Source: Acidimicrobiaceae bacterium
Lineage (GTDB): Bacteria > Actinomycetota > Acidimicrobiia > Acidimicrobiales > Poriferisodalaceae
Reading direction: 5' to 3'
Length of the DNA: 7,681 nucleotides
NCBI GenBank assembly: GCA_002713975.1
Contig: PAVP01000032.1
Span: forward strand, 6,661 to 14,341
Positions 1 through 5,366 of the stretch are shown here, piece after piece (position 1 is the stretch's first letter; every line of letters starts with the position of its first letter). Both the position numbers and the translations under genes were made by a program. Below the pieces are notes generated by a model. That model saw nothing but the letters and a program-made list of their open reading frames with translations. It ran no database searches and was not told where the DNA came from.

Positions 1-81
1 GAGAGTCCACACACCTATGTGACACTCGATTGGGCAAGAAAATGGCCCGCGGAAGAAGCTTGGATAGCGCGTAAAACCTAA
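1..81 (+). CDS. 3' end of an unidentified upstream gene (partial)
   Basis: Frame 1 is open from the window edge to a TAA at 79-81, giving 26 residues that end in WIARKT. The tail is rich in Trp, Arg and Lys (for example LDWARKWPAEEAW), which reads like the C-terminus of a soluble protein. I recognise no family from so short a piece. The stop lies 25 bases before the ATG of the SpoU-type methyltransferase, so the two may share a transcript. An open frame of 26 codons can arise by chance; the case rests on position, strand and plausible composition. Confidence 0.42.
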   Translation, partial: ESPHTYVTLDWARKWPAEEAWIARKT

Positions 82-88
82 TGGTTTC

Positions 89-94
89 TACAAT
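89..94 (+). promoter_or_regulatory. possible -10 element before the SpoU-type methyltransferase
   Basis: The hexamer TACAAT fits a sigma-70 -10 box (TANNNT) and lies 12 bases before the ATG at 107. Transcription would begin near position 101 and leave a leader of only a few bases that contains the weak ribosome-binding sequence GAAGAG. No -35 hexamer is visible at the usual spacing. Read-through from the upstream gene is an equally good explanation. Confidence 0.22.
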
Positions 95-106
95 AAGAAT
101 GAAGAG

Positions 107-928
107 ATGCTTGTACCCATAGACAATGCAACAGACCCTCGCATCGACGTGTTCCAAGGTTTGCGAGATAAGGCGCTGCGACAAAGACTCGAGTCACTCG
201 ACGGTGATCTTGCAGGCCTTTTCATTGCTGAAGGCGACATAGTGATCAACAGGGCAATAGCCGCTGGATACAAGCTGCGATCTGTCCTGGTAGATGCCAA
301 AAGAAATCAACCCCTACCGAAGGAATTCGATGATGTTGACGTCTTCGCGGCACAAGAACAAGTCCTTGAACACATCGCGGGATACCACTCCTACCGCGGA
401 GCCCTGGGATGTTTCTATCGCAAAGACGTTCACACCCTCGACGAGTTAATAAGTGACGAATCGCTGAAATCGTTGGTCATCGTGGAAGGCATCAATAACC
501 CCACAAATTTGGGGACAATCATGCGGTGCGCCGCAGGACTCGATATTGATGCTCTACTTCTTAGCCCCGACTCAATCGATCCGTTATCGCGCCGGTGTTG
601 CCGAGTATCTATGGGAGAAGGGTTCACCATCCCATATGCGTGGCTAACAGATACCGCCGATGGTGTCGCCGCAGTAAAGCATGCTGGCATCGAAGTTTTG
701 GCGATGACTCCCAATAGGGACGCGACCAATATTGATGCATTGGAATATGTGACCGACGATCGAGTTGCAGTGATGCTTGGAGCCGAAGGCCCAGGACTCA
801 CCGAAACAGCGATGTCGATGGCCACACGCCGGGTAAGAATTCCGATGTCAGGAAGTTCTGACTCGCTCAACGTCGGAAACGCAGCTGCCGTTGCTTTTTA
901 TGCTCTTCGCCAAGCCCGAAAACTCTGA
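107..928 (+). CDS. SpoU/TrmH-family RNA 2'-O-ribose methyltransferase
   Basis: This 273-residue cytoplasmic enzyme is predicted to transfer a methyl group from S-adenosylmethionine to a ribose 2'-OH in rRNA or tRNA. Residues about 20-105 form an L30e-like substrate-binding region (FIAEGDIVINRA at 39-50, SVLV at 59-62). The C-terminal half is the knotted SPOUT fold with all three SpoU motifs: motif 1 is NNPTNLGTIMRCA at 130-142, with Asn134 and the probable catalytic Arg140; motif 2 is MLGAEGPGL at 223-231; motif 3 is RIPMSGSSDSLNVGNAAAVAFY at about 244-265, with the SLN triplet at 253-255. Length is normal for actinobacterial members. The ATG is preceded by a weak GAAGAG ribosome-binding site. 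The RNA target cannot be read from the sequence. The family call is secure; a trmH or rlmB symbol would be over-specific. Confidence 0.93.
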   Translation: MLVPIDNATDPRIDVFQGLRDKALRQRLESLDGDLAGLFIAEGDIVINRAIAAGYKLRSVLVDAKRNQPLPKEFDDVDVFAAQEQVLEHIAGYHSYRGALGCFYRKDVHTLDELISDESLKSLVIVEGINNPTNLGTIMRCAAGLDIDALLLSPDSIDPLSRRCCRVSMGEGFTIPYAWLTDTADGVAAVKHAGIEVLAMTPNRDATNIDALEYVTDDRVAVMLGAEGPGLTETAMSMATRRVRIPMSGSSDSLNVGNAAAVAFYALRQARKL

Positions 929-979
929 GGCACCTCATCGAATGGTCGGACCCAAAGAAGAACGAACTAAGGTCTGAAT

Positions 980-1750
980 GTGGATCAGATCTGCGACGAC
1001 ATAGTTGCTGAAACAGAGGCATTGTCTAGCGTTGTTCAAGATTTAACTGAAGAGCAGTGGCGTGCACCAACGGTTGCCGAAGGGTGGGATACCCATGAGA
1101 CCATCCTTCATCTAGCCGCAGCGGATTGGGCATGTCACCTAACACTGACCAACTCAGAAGCATTCGTGGCCACTCGCGCTCGGTTAGCAGAGGCCGAAAT
1201 TTCATTGAATAACTTGGTTGGTGCAGAGGTCTTAGAAATGTCCGGCCACGACTTGTGGCAGTGGTTTCTCAACTTCCGTACCGAGATGATCGACGCATTT
1301 CGAAAAACCGACCCCAAGGCCCGTATCACTTGGCTCGGCCCAGATATCGGTGCACGCTCCTTAGCCACAAGCCGATTACTCGAAACCTGGACCCATTCTC
1401 TCGATTTGGCAAACACCTTTGGTTTCCAGTATCCGCGAACGAACCGCCTTCGCCATATCGCTCATATCGGAGTCGTCACCCGAGAATTCAGTTACGTCAA
1501 TCGTGGTTTAGCTCCACCGAGTCAGCCGGTACGCGTTGAACTCACTAGTCCCAGCGGTGAACAATGGAATTGGGGACCTGAAGACGCCGCAAGCCGGGTC
1601 ACTGCAAGTGCCTACGAATTCTGCAAGGTCATAACAAGGCGAACACCTTTCCTCGATTCGGCAGTTCAGACTCAAGGCGCTTCTGCCGCCGAGTGGATGG
1701 ACATCGCCCAACCGTGGATAGAACCACCTCGAATAAGCGACCAAGCCTAA
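980..1750 (+). CDS. TIGR03084-family metal-binding protein (DinB/mycothiol-isomerase fold)
   Basis: The 256-residue product matches the actinobacterial TIGR03084 family, related to mycothiol-dependent maleylpyruvate isomerase and the DinB four-helix fold. The N-terminal part has the GWDTHETILHLAAAD segment (35-49). His44, Glu135 and His139 (in LLETWTHSLD, 133-142) fit the metal-binding triad known from the maleylpyruvate isomerase family. Family signatures WLGPDIGARSLATSRL (118-133), RLRHIAHIGV (156-165) and WNWGPEDAASRVT (196-208) are intact. The start is a GTG at 980: an in-frame TAA at 968-970 blocks anything longer apart from a CTG, and AAGG at 969-972 is a usable ribosome-binding site. 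The ATG at 978 is out of frame. Members may act as mycothiol-dependent transferases or isomerases, but no substrate can be assigned. The gene follows the methyltransferase after 51 bases with no clear terminator between them. Confidence 0.88.
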   Translation: MDQICDDIVAETEALSSVVQDLTEEQWRAPTVAEGWDTHETILHLAAADWACHLTLTNSEAFVATRARLAEAEISLNNLVGAEVLEMSGHDLWQWFLNFRTEMIDAFRKTDPKARITWLGPDIGARSLATSRLLETWTHSLDLANTFGFQYPRTNRLRHIAHIGVVTREFSYVNRGLAPPSQPVRVELTSPSGEQWNWGPEDAASRVTASAYEFCKVITRRTPFLDSAVQTQGASAAEWMDIAQPWIEPPRISDQA

Positions 1751-1759
1751 AAGCGCGAC

Positions 1760-1809
1760 AGGGTCAACCGAAATCAAGCAACGATTCTCTAATCAAAACG
1801 GCTGACCCT
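1760..1809. terminator. inverted repeat after the TIGR03084 gene; weak terminator or operator
   Basis: GGGTCAACCG at 1761-1770 and CGGCTGACCC at 1799-1808 are reverse complements with one mismatch, and an A/T pair at 1760/1809 extends the arms to 11. The loop of 28 bases is long and only three T residues follow (1809-1811), so as an intrinsic terminator it is weak. It sits between the TIGR03084 stop and the start of the oxygenase gene, where it could equally be a protein-binding site. Confidence 0.35.
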
Positions 1810-1849
1810 TTGCCGGTGTAGGTTGGATTTTGCTAGCTGAGGGGACCGA

Positions 1850-2677
1850 ATGGGTGCACAAATCACTAACACTCAAATTGAGCGTTACGAAAGTGAAGGG
1901 TGGTGTGCCCCCATCGGGGTCCTCAACTCCGACGAGGTAGCTCACTGCAGAGATGGACTCGAACGCTATGAGAATTCAGTAGGGCACCCGATCGAATTTC
2001 CTGAAAAATCTAAGTCATATTTGTTGTTCGAATGGGCTGATTCCCTGGTTCACCACCCCAAAGTTCTTGACGCTGTCGAAGCGGTGATCGGCCCCGACAT
2101 TCTCGTTTACCATTCGACAACCTGGATTAAGGAGGCGCACACTCCCGCGTTTGTGCATTGGCACCAAGACGGAACATATTTCTTTCTTGAACCCCATCTC
2201 CACATCACAGCATGGGTGGCACTTTCAGACTGTCCGCCTGCGTCGGGTTGCGTGCGAGTCATTCCAGGAAGCCACAAACTAGGACAGTTCGATCACCAGG
2301 ACGACCCGGGCCAATGGAACATGATCAAAAGAGGTCAGGGAATCTTTGATCAATTCGATGACCAAAGCGGCACTCTGATACCCCTCCGAGCAGGAGAGAT
2401 GTCGCTCCACCACACTGATGTCGTCCACTCATCCGCAGGTAACGACACCGAAAACCGTCGCATCGGCATAGGAATTAGCTATATCCCGACGAGCGTCCGA
2501 CCAATTGGAACACCAATCCCGAGCGCGCTACTTGTGCGTGGCGAGGACCGGTACGGACACTTCATTCACGAGGAACGTCTCGAAGTTGAGCAGTCGCCTA
2601 AGGCAATAGCTGCACATGACGAAGCCAACACCCGATTCAGGGCCCGACAAGATTTAGGATCTGACATTAATTCATGA
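1850..2677 (+). CDS. phytanoyl-CoA dioxygenase (PhyH) family Fe(II)/2-oxoglutarate oxygenase
   Basis: This 275-residue soluble protein belongs to the PhyH family, non-heme iron enzymes that couple 2-oxoglutarate decarboxylation to hydroxylation of an organic substrate. The jelly-roll core runs from about residue 80 to 215. The iron facial triad can be read as the HxD pair His105/Asp107 (in WHQDGTYFFL, 104-113) plus distal His193 (in VVHSSAGN, 191-198). Arg203 or Arg204 in the following NRRIGIGIS is the likely 2-oxoglutarate carboxylate ligand. TAWVALSDCPPASGCVRVIPGSHK (about 120-143) is the family-typical core strand. Because the HxD aspartate is present, hydroxylation is expected rather than SyrB2-type halogenation, where Asp is replaced by Ala or Gly. 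The ATG follows a good ribosome-binding site, GAGGGGA at 1839-1845. The substrate is unknown; neighbouring genes do not settle it. Confidence 0.9.
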   Translation: MGAQITNTQIERYESEGWCAPIGVLNSDEVAHCRDGLERYENSVGHPIEFPEKSKSYLLFEWADSLVHHPKVLDAVEAVIGPDILVYHSTTWIKEAHTPAFVHWHQDGTYFFLEPHLHITAWVALSDCPPASGCVRVIPGSHKLGQFDHQDDPGQWNMIKRGQGIFDQFDDQSGTLIPLRAGEMSLHHTDVVHSSAGNDTENRRIGIGISYIPTSVRPIGTPIPSALLVRGEDRYGHFIHEERLEVEQSPKAIAAHDEANTRFRARQDLGSDINS

Positions 2678-2764
2678 CCTAGAGCTGCCTTATTGAGTTC
2701 ATCCAACGGGATCGCAGTTGTGCAGTGGGGAACGGCCGCTCCCATATTGGTCAGGTTGGACTTA

Positions 2765-2801
2765 ACCCGAGGTACTGTCAGACCTAGAACCCAATTCGGG
2801 T
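2765..2801. promoter_or_regulatory. nested inverted repeats upstream of the CrtR-like gene
   Basis: ACCCGA at 2765-2770 pairs with TCGGGT at 2796-2801. Between them lies a second imperfect palindrome, GGTACTGTCAGACC (2771-2784), and the right arm overlaps a near-palindrome ACCCAATTCGGGT (2789-2801). The structure ends 23 bases before the start codon and just before the ribosome-binding site. It could be an operator or a small leader hairpin. The arms are short and may be coincidental. Nothing else stands out in the 147-base gap at 2678-2824. Confidence 0.25.
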
Positions 2802-2824
2802 GAATCTGATTTGAAGGGGGAAGT

Positions 2825-3763
2825 ATGGAGATGCTTACCGGAACGGATCGCCTTCAGTACGAGCGGGAACGTATTGAACCGTATGTAGGTGCTATCGGCT
2901 GGAGAAGTATTTTCAATTTTCTCTGGTTTGTTGGCGGCTGGTGCGCAACTGCCGCACTTGTAATGACCGATGTGCTTTCAATATGGCTTGGTATCCCAAT
3001 GGCCGTGTTCTTTCTTCAAGCTGGATATATGCCCATGCACGAAGCGATTCACAATACTCTTTCTGCCGGACGCCCCAAACTCAAATGGGTCGACCGGGGC
3101 GTAGGTTCAATAAGCGGGTGGTTGCTGTGTGAATCTTTCGTAACTCACCGAATTACGCATTTAAAGCATCACACCCACGCTAATCAAGAAGCCGACCCCG
3201 ACCTCTTAAACGCAAAAGGCACCCCTATCGATCTAGTTGCGCGGGCCTTTTTGGGCTTCTGTTTGTATCCCCTCGGACCAGTTCTCGGATTGATTCCTCC
3301 GCTTCAACGCCTCTTGCCATTGACGGTTAGAGAGCGTTTAGCTGAAATGGCCAGACTGCGAGGGCCAGAGGCGATGTCGGCCGGTCGACCAGTTGTGTTG
3401 AGTCACCTAGTGGTGTTGATAGCGGGAACTGTGTTGGGATATGCCCAACTGGTGTGGCTTGTTTGGTATGTTCCGACTTGGATTGGGCGACTCTGGTTGT
3501 CCCTGGTTTTTGGCTGGTTGCCCCATCATCCGCATGCTGAAACAGGCCGATATCGAGATACACGTATCTTTACGTTTGTGGGCTCAACTTTTTTGATTCG
3601 TGGACACGATCACCACTTACTTCATCACCTTTTCCCGGTAGTACCTCACTATCACTTGAAGTCGTTGTGGCGGGATATGGGTTCCCACCTAGTAGCCCAA
3701 GGTGCACGTATCGAAGGTCGCGCAGCCAAAGTTTCAGCGATTCCATCGGGTAATAGTCTGTGA
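2825..3763 (+). CDS. CrtR-like membrane di-iron hydroxylase (fatty acid desaturase superfamily)
   Basis: The 312-residue integral membrane protein has the histidine boxes of the fatty-acid-desaturase/carotene-hydroxylase superfamily, which bind two irons and use O2 and electrons from an external donor. Box 1 is HEAIH (72-76), box 2 is HLKHHTH (112-118) followed by EADPD, an accessory histidine cluster is WLPHHPH (231-237), and box 3 is HHLLHHLFP (263-271). Hydrophobic segments lie near 29-49, 51-69, 136-158 and 190-230. The layout resembles cyanobacterial CrtR beta-carotene hydroxylase (its HLQHHAHVNHP...DPD box, YLPHRPF and NYHLVHHLWP), recalled from memory and not aligned. A carotenoid-ring hydroxylase is therefore a leading guess, with an acyl-lipid desaturase or hydroxylase as the alternative. 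AAGGGGG at 2814-2820 supports ATG 2825; ATG 2831 is also possible. The stop overlaps the next small gene by four bases. Confidence 0.85.
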   Translation: MEMLTGTDRLQYERERIEPYVGAIGWRSIFNFLWFVGGWCATAALVMTDVLSIWLGIPMAVFFLQAGYMPMHEAIHNTLSAGRPKLKWVDRGVGSISGWLLCESFVTHRITHLKHHTHANQEADPDLLNAKGTPIDLVARAFLGFCLYPLGPVLGLIPPLQRLLPLTVRERLAEMARLRGPEAMSAGRPVVLSHLVVLIAGTVLGYAQLVWLVWYVPTWIGRLWLSLVFGWLPHHPHAETGRYRDTRIFTFVGSTFLIRGHDHHLLHHLFPVVPHYHLKSLWRDMGSHLVAQGARIEGRAAKVSAIPSGNSL

Positions 3764-3894
3764 CGGAAGACGAAGAAGAACTAGAAGAACGCCGTCGAAT
3801 AGCAGCAATTTTGGCTCACCATGGACGGCATTTAGAAATTGACCCCGAAGGCTTGCTGGCTGTGGAGGATGACGACAGCCCCGACGAAGATTAG
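3760..3894 (+). CDS. 44-residue acidic microprotein coupled to the CrtR-like gene
   Basis: A GTG at 3760-3762 overlaps the hydroxylase stop in a GTGA junction (3760-3763), the classic arrangement for translational coupling. The frame runs to a TAG at 3892-3894. The 44-residue product is strongly acidic (17 Asp/Glu against 4 Arg), with an acidic head (TEDEEELEE), a short predicted helix around RRRIAAILAHHGRHLEI (11-27) and an acidic tail (VEDDDSPDED). There is no signal peptide, membrane segment or cysteine. I recognise no family. The overlap, same-strand position and clean ending favour a real gene over chance. It may be a soluble partner or stabiliser of the membrane enzyme, but that is inference. 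The 63 bases after it hold T-runs but no proper terminator hairpin. Confidence 0.6.
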   Translation: MTEDEEELEERRRIAAILAHHGRHLEIDPEGLLAVEDDDSPDED

Positions 3895-3957
3895 GACCTG
3901 AATTTTTCTCCTGAACATTTTTTGCGATATCACAATGGTCGCTACGGCTGTTGATAC

Positions 3958-4221
3958 TCAGAGTTTCTTGGAGACATCGCCGTGATTCTGATGTGAAACG
4001 AATTCATAACCGTCATGTCGCTCTTCGATCATCTTCGACTCGCCGCTCTGCTTACACCTTGCCCACTGCGCAGCAGTAGCTGGGTGGACTAGCTCGCAGA
4101 TTAGACATCTTCCCTTTTGGTCGATTTGGTTTTCGTTGGGAAGTTCGCGGTCCCAGATCCAATGTGTCCGAATCTCACGATCTATAGAGATAAGTTCATT
4201 AACGGAATGTGGGTCTGGCAT
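3958..4221 (-). CDS. hypothetical 87-residue protein with a Cys/His cluster
   Basis: An ATG at 4221-4219 opens an 87-codon frame on the minus strand in a stretch with no plus-strand gene. The product is hydrophilic, with no signal or membrane segment. Near the middle is CLICELVH followed by ARC: Cys39, Cys42, His46 and Cys55, spaced C-x2-C-x3-H-x8-C, which could hold one zinc ion. The N-terminal half has Trp-rich HWIWDREL (20-27). Codon choice looks ordinary, and the protein-like composition together with a -10-like box at the expected distance argue for a real gene. I recognise no family, and a chance ORF is not excluded. It converges on the microprotein gene and diverges from the SRPBCC gene. 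Confidence 0.5.
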   Translation of the reverse strand: MPDPHSVNELISIDREIRTHWIWDRELPNENQIDQKGRCLICELVHPATAAQWARCKQSGESKMIEERHDGYEFVSHQNHGDVSKKL

Positions 4222-4227
4222 AACCTA

Positions 4228-4233
4228 ATTATT
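4228..4233 (-). promoter_or_regulatory. possible leaderless promoter -10 box for the Cys/His ORF
   Basis: On the minus strand AATAAT is followed by six bases and then the ATG at 4221. Transcription starting on the A of that ATG would put the hexamer at -12 to -7, the textbook position. No Shine-Dalgarno sequence precedes the ATG, which fits a leaderless mRNA, a common arrangement in actinobacteria. No convincing -35 box is visible. Confidence 0.33.
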
Positions 4234-4320
4234 TCCCGAATAGAGATACGTGGTGGGTTCCGTAGATAGAGGAGTAGCTGAAGATCAGATTTGGACGGAG
4301 ATACGATCAATACAGCTATT

Positions 4321-4326
4321 GGAGGA
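4321..4326 (+). promoter_or_regulatory. ribosome-binding site that fixes the SRPBCC start
   Basis: GGAGGA lies just before the ATG at 4330 and is a near-perfect Shine-Dalgarno sequence at a short but workable distance. The same frame could start 13 codons earlier at a TTG (4291), but that codon has no ribosome-binding site at proper spacing, so ATG 4330 is preferred. The rest of the gap at 4222-4320 shows no other clear signal. Confidence 0.6.
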
Positions 4327-4329
4327 TTG

Positions 4330-4869
4330 ATGAAGGACTTCGTTGAAAGAGGCTTGCAACCAACAGCACCGATTGAAGTAACCCAAACCATAAAGGCCGC
4401 TGCTTCAGATGTTTGGGCGGCGATCAGTGCCATCGGCAACTTGACCAACATCCACCCGTTTTGTTCAAGTAATCCTGTTGAAAAATGGCCCGGACTCGGG
4501 GGGCTGGACCACGTCCACTACTACAGCGGTGTTCACTACCAGCGCGACGTGTCGACATGGACCGAAGGCAGTGGTTACGAACTACTGGTCGGGCCTCCTT
4601 CGGGAAAAATTGCGAGGGCGCGTTGGTGGATTGAGCCAACTTCAATGACCAGCTGCGGTTTCGGTATCGAAGTGATCTCATATGTTCGTTCGGACGTAGA
4701 CCCTGAACGGCGAGCGACCTATGAGCGAAAAATGATTCGTGAATCAATTCCGCCATATCTTCAAGCTGTCGTAAGTGGCGTCGCCCACTTCACCGAAACA
4801 GGAGACCCGGTGAAGCAAAACCAGTTTGGCTCGCATGATATTTACTCGCCCCAAGTCGCAGCTCCCTGA
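4330..4869 (+). CDS. SRPBCC-fold (START/polyketide-cyclase-like) protein
   Basis: With the ATG at 4330 the product has 179 residues, in the usual range for single-domain SRPBCC proteins, which form a helix-grip barrel with a hydrophobic ligand cavity. The N-terminal signature is visible: strand IEVTQTIKAAASDVWAAIS (15-33), in which a beta strand leads to the A/S-x-x-VW helix start, then IGNLTNIHPF (35-44). Further strands include HVHYYSG (61-67), SGYELLVG (81-88), GKIARARWWIEP (92-103) and CGFGIEVISYV (109-119), followed by the long C-terminal helix from about 124 to 153, as the fold requires. Members bind or transform lipids, polyketides or aromatics, or act as stress proteins; nothing here selects one. 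The stop overlaps the GNAT start (TGATG), so the two are probably co-translated. Confidence 0.78.
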   Translation: MKDFVERGLQPTAPIEVTQTIKAAASDVWAAISAIGNLTNIHPFCSSNPVEKWPGLGGLDHVHYYSGVHYQRDVSTWTEGSGYELLVGPPSGKIARARWWIEPTSMTSCGFGIEVISYVRSDVDPERRATYERKMIRESIPPYLQAVVSGVAHFTETGDPVKQNQFGSHDIYSPQVAAP

Positions 4870-5318
4870 TGGGTATCCAGCATCATCCAAACGGCGTACG
4901 GACCCGACCAGCAACAGCCTCAGATCAGATGCAAGTCTTCGAGCTGGTAGAAGAACTAACCGGCGAGAAAGAAAACTCTCAGTGGTTAGCCGTCTACGAG
5001 TCGCACCTTCGTAGAGAACGGGGAGCTGTCATTGTTGCGGAAAATGATGATGGAATCCTCGGTATAGCTACCGTCTCTTATAACTTGACGATTCGTTACG
5101 GGGGCGAATACTGCGAACTTGAAGAGCTAATCGTTGACAATTCTGCGAGAGGTTTGAATCTGGGACGCATTCTGGTCCAACGAACCATCGACGACGCAAA
5201 AGAACGCGGCTGTCTCGAAATGGGCCTCTACCTTGTGCCATCGACAGAGGGCAATCGTGGATTTTACGAGAAACTTGGTTTCGGGGTCATTGGTACTGAA
5301 ATGCGTCAAACACTTTGA
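4869..5318 (+). CDS. GNAT-family N-acetyltransferase
   Basis: This 149-residue protein is the full length of one GNAT domain, which transfers an acetyl group from acetyl-CoA to an amine. The N-terminal strand-helix (VRTRPATASDQMQVFELVEEL, about 10-30) is followed by central strands AVIVAEND (53-60) and GILGIATVSYN (62-72), then motif A, LEELIVDNSARGLNLGRILVQ (84-104), and motif B with GNRGFYEKLGFGVIG (128-142). The pyrophosphate-binding loop reads RGLNLG (94-99): the usual R-G-x-G-x-G pattern has Asn97 in place of its middle glycine, a substitution some family members tolerate. Tyr133 in the GFYEKLGF segment is at the usual position of the general acid. The ATG overlaps the SRPBCC stop by one base. 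The acceptor substrate is unknown. Confidence 0.88.
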   Translation: MGIQHHPNGVRTRPATASDQMQVFELVEELTGEKENSQWLAVYESHLRRERGAVIVAENDDGILGIATVSYNLTIRYGGEYCELEELIVDNSARGLNLGRILVQRTIDDAKERGCLEMGLYLVPSTEGNRGFYEKLGFGVIGTEMRQTL

Positions 5319-5337
5319 CACAGCGGCGGCTTCAGAT

Positions 5338-5366
5338 CACCTGTGGTTGCACAAATCAGACAGGTG
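5338..5366. terminator. hairpin between convergent genes
   Basis: CACCTGT at 5338-5344 and ACAGGTG at 5360-5366 form a perfect seven-base stem with a 15-base loop. It lies 20 bases beyond the GNAT stop and covers the last codons and stop of the minus-strand CoA-transferase gene. No T-run follows on either strand, so a factor-independent terminator is doubtful. Its position between two convergent genes is the main argument. Confidence 0.28.

Noticed and set aside
430..870. A 146-codon minus-strand frame inside the SpoU-type gene
   Set aside because: It lies wholly antisense to a gene with three intact SpoU motifs, and its product is Ser/Ala/Pro-rich with no recognisable domain. It is a shadow of the real frame.
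1850..2677. A non-heme iron halogenase (SyrB2-like) reading of the PhyH protein
   Set aside because: Halogenases replace the HxD aspartate with Ala or Gly; here Asp107 is present, so a hydroxylase is expected.
1820..2763. Shared AGGTTGGA-Y-TT upstream of both the oxygenase (1820-1830) and CrtR-like (2753-2763) genes
   Set aside because: The distances to the start codons differ (about 19 and 61 bases), and two copies of a short motif are too few to claim a regulatory element.
2676..2788. Direct repeat GACCTAGA at 2676-2683 and 2781-2788
   Set aside because: Eight bases repeated once in about 100 bases, one copy overlapping the oxygenase stop codon; no insertion or target-site context, so probably coincidence.
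3897..3923. A terminator after the microprotein: two CCTGAA copies and T-runs at 3903-3907 and 3918-3923
   Set aside because: The CCTGAA copies are direct, not inverted, so they cannot form a hairpin, and the only small stem nearby (GCGA/TCGC, 3924-3942) follows the T-run rather than preceding it.
4182..4451. An 89-codon minus-strand frame overlapping the SRPBCC start
   Set aside because: It crosses both the Cys/His ORF and the SRPBCC signature region, so it cannot be real if those genes are; the SRPBCC call is much stronger.
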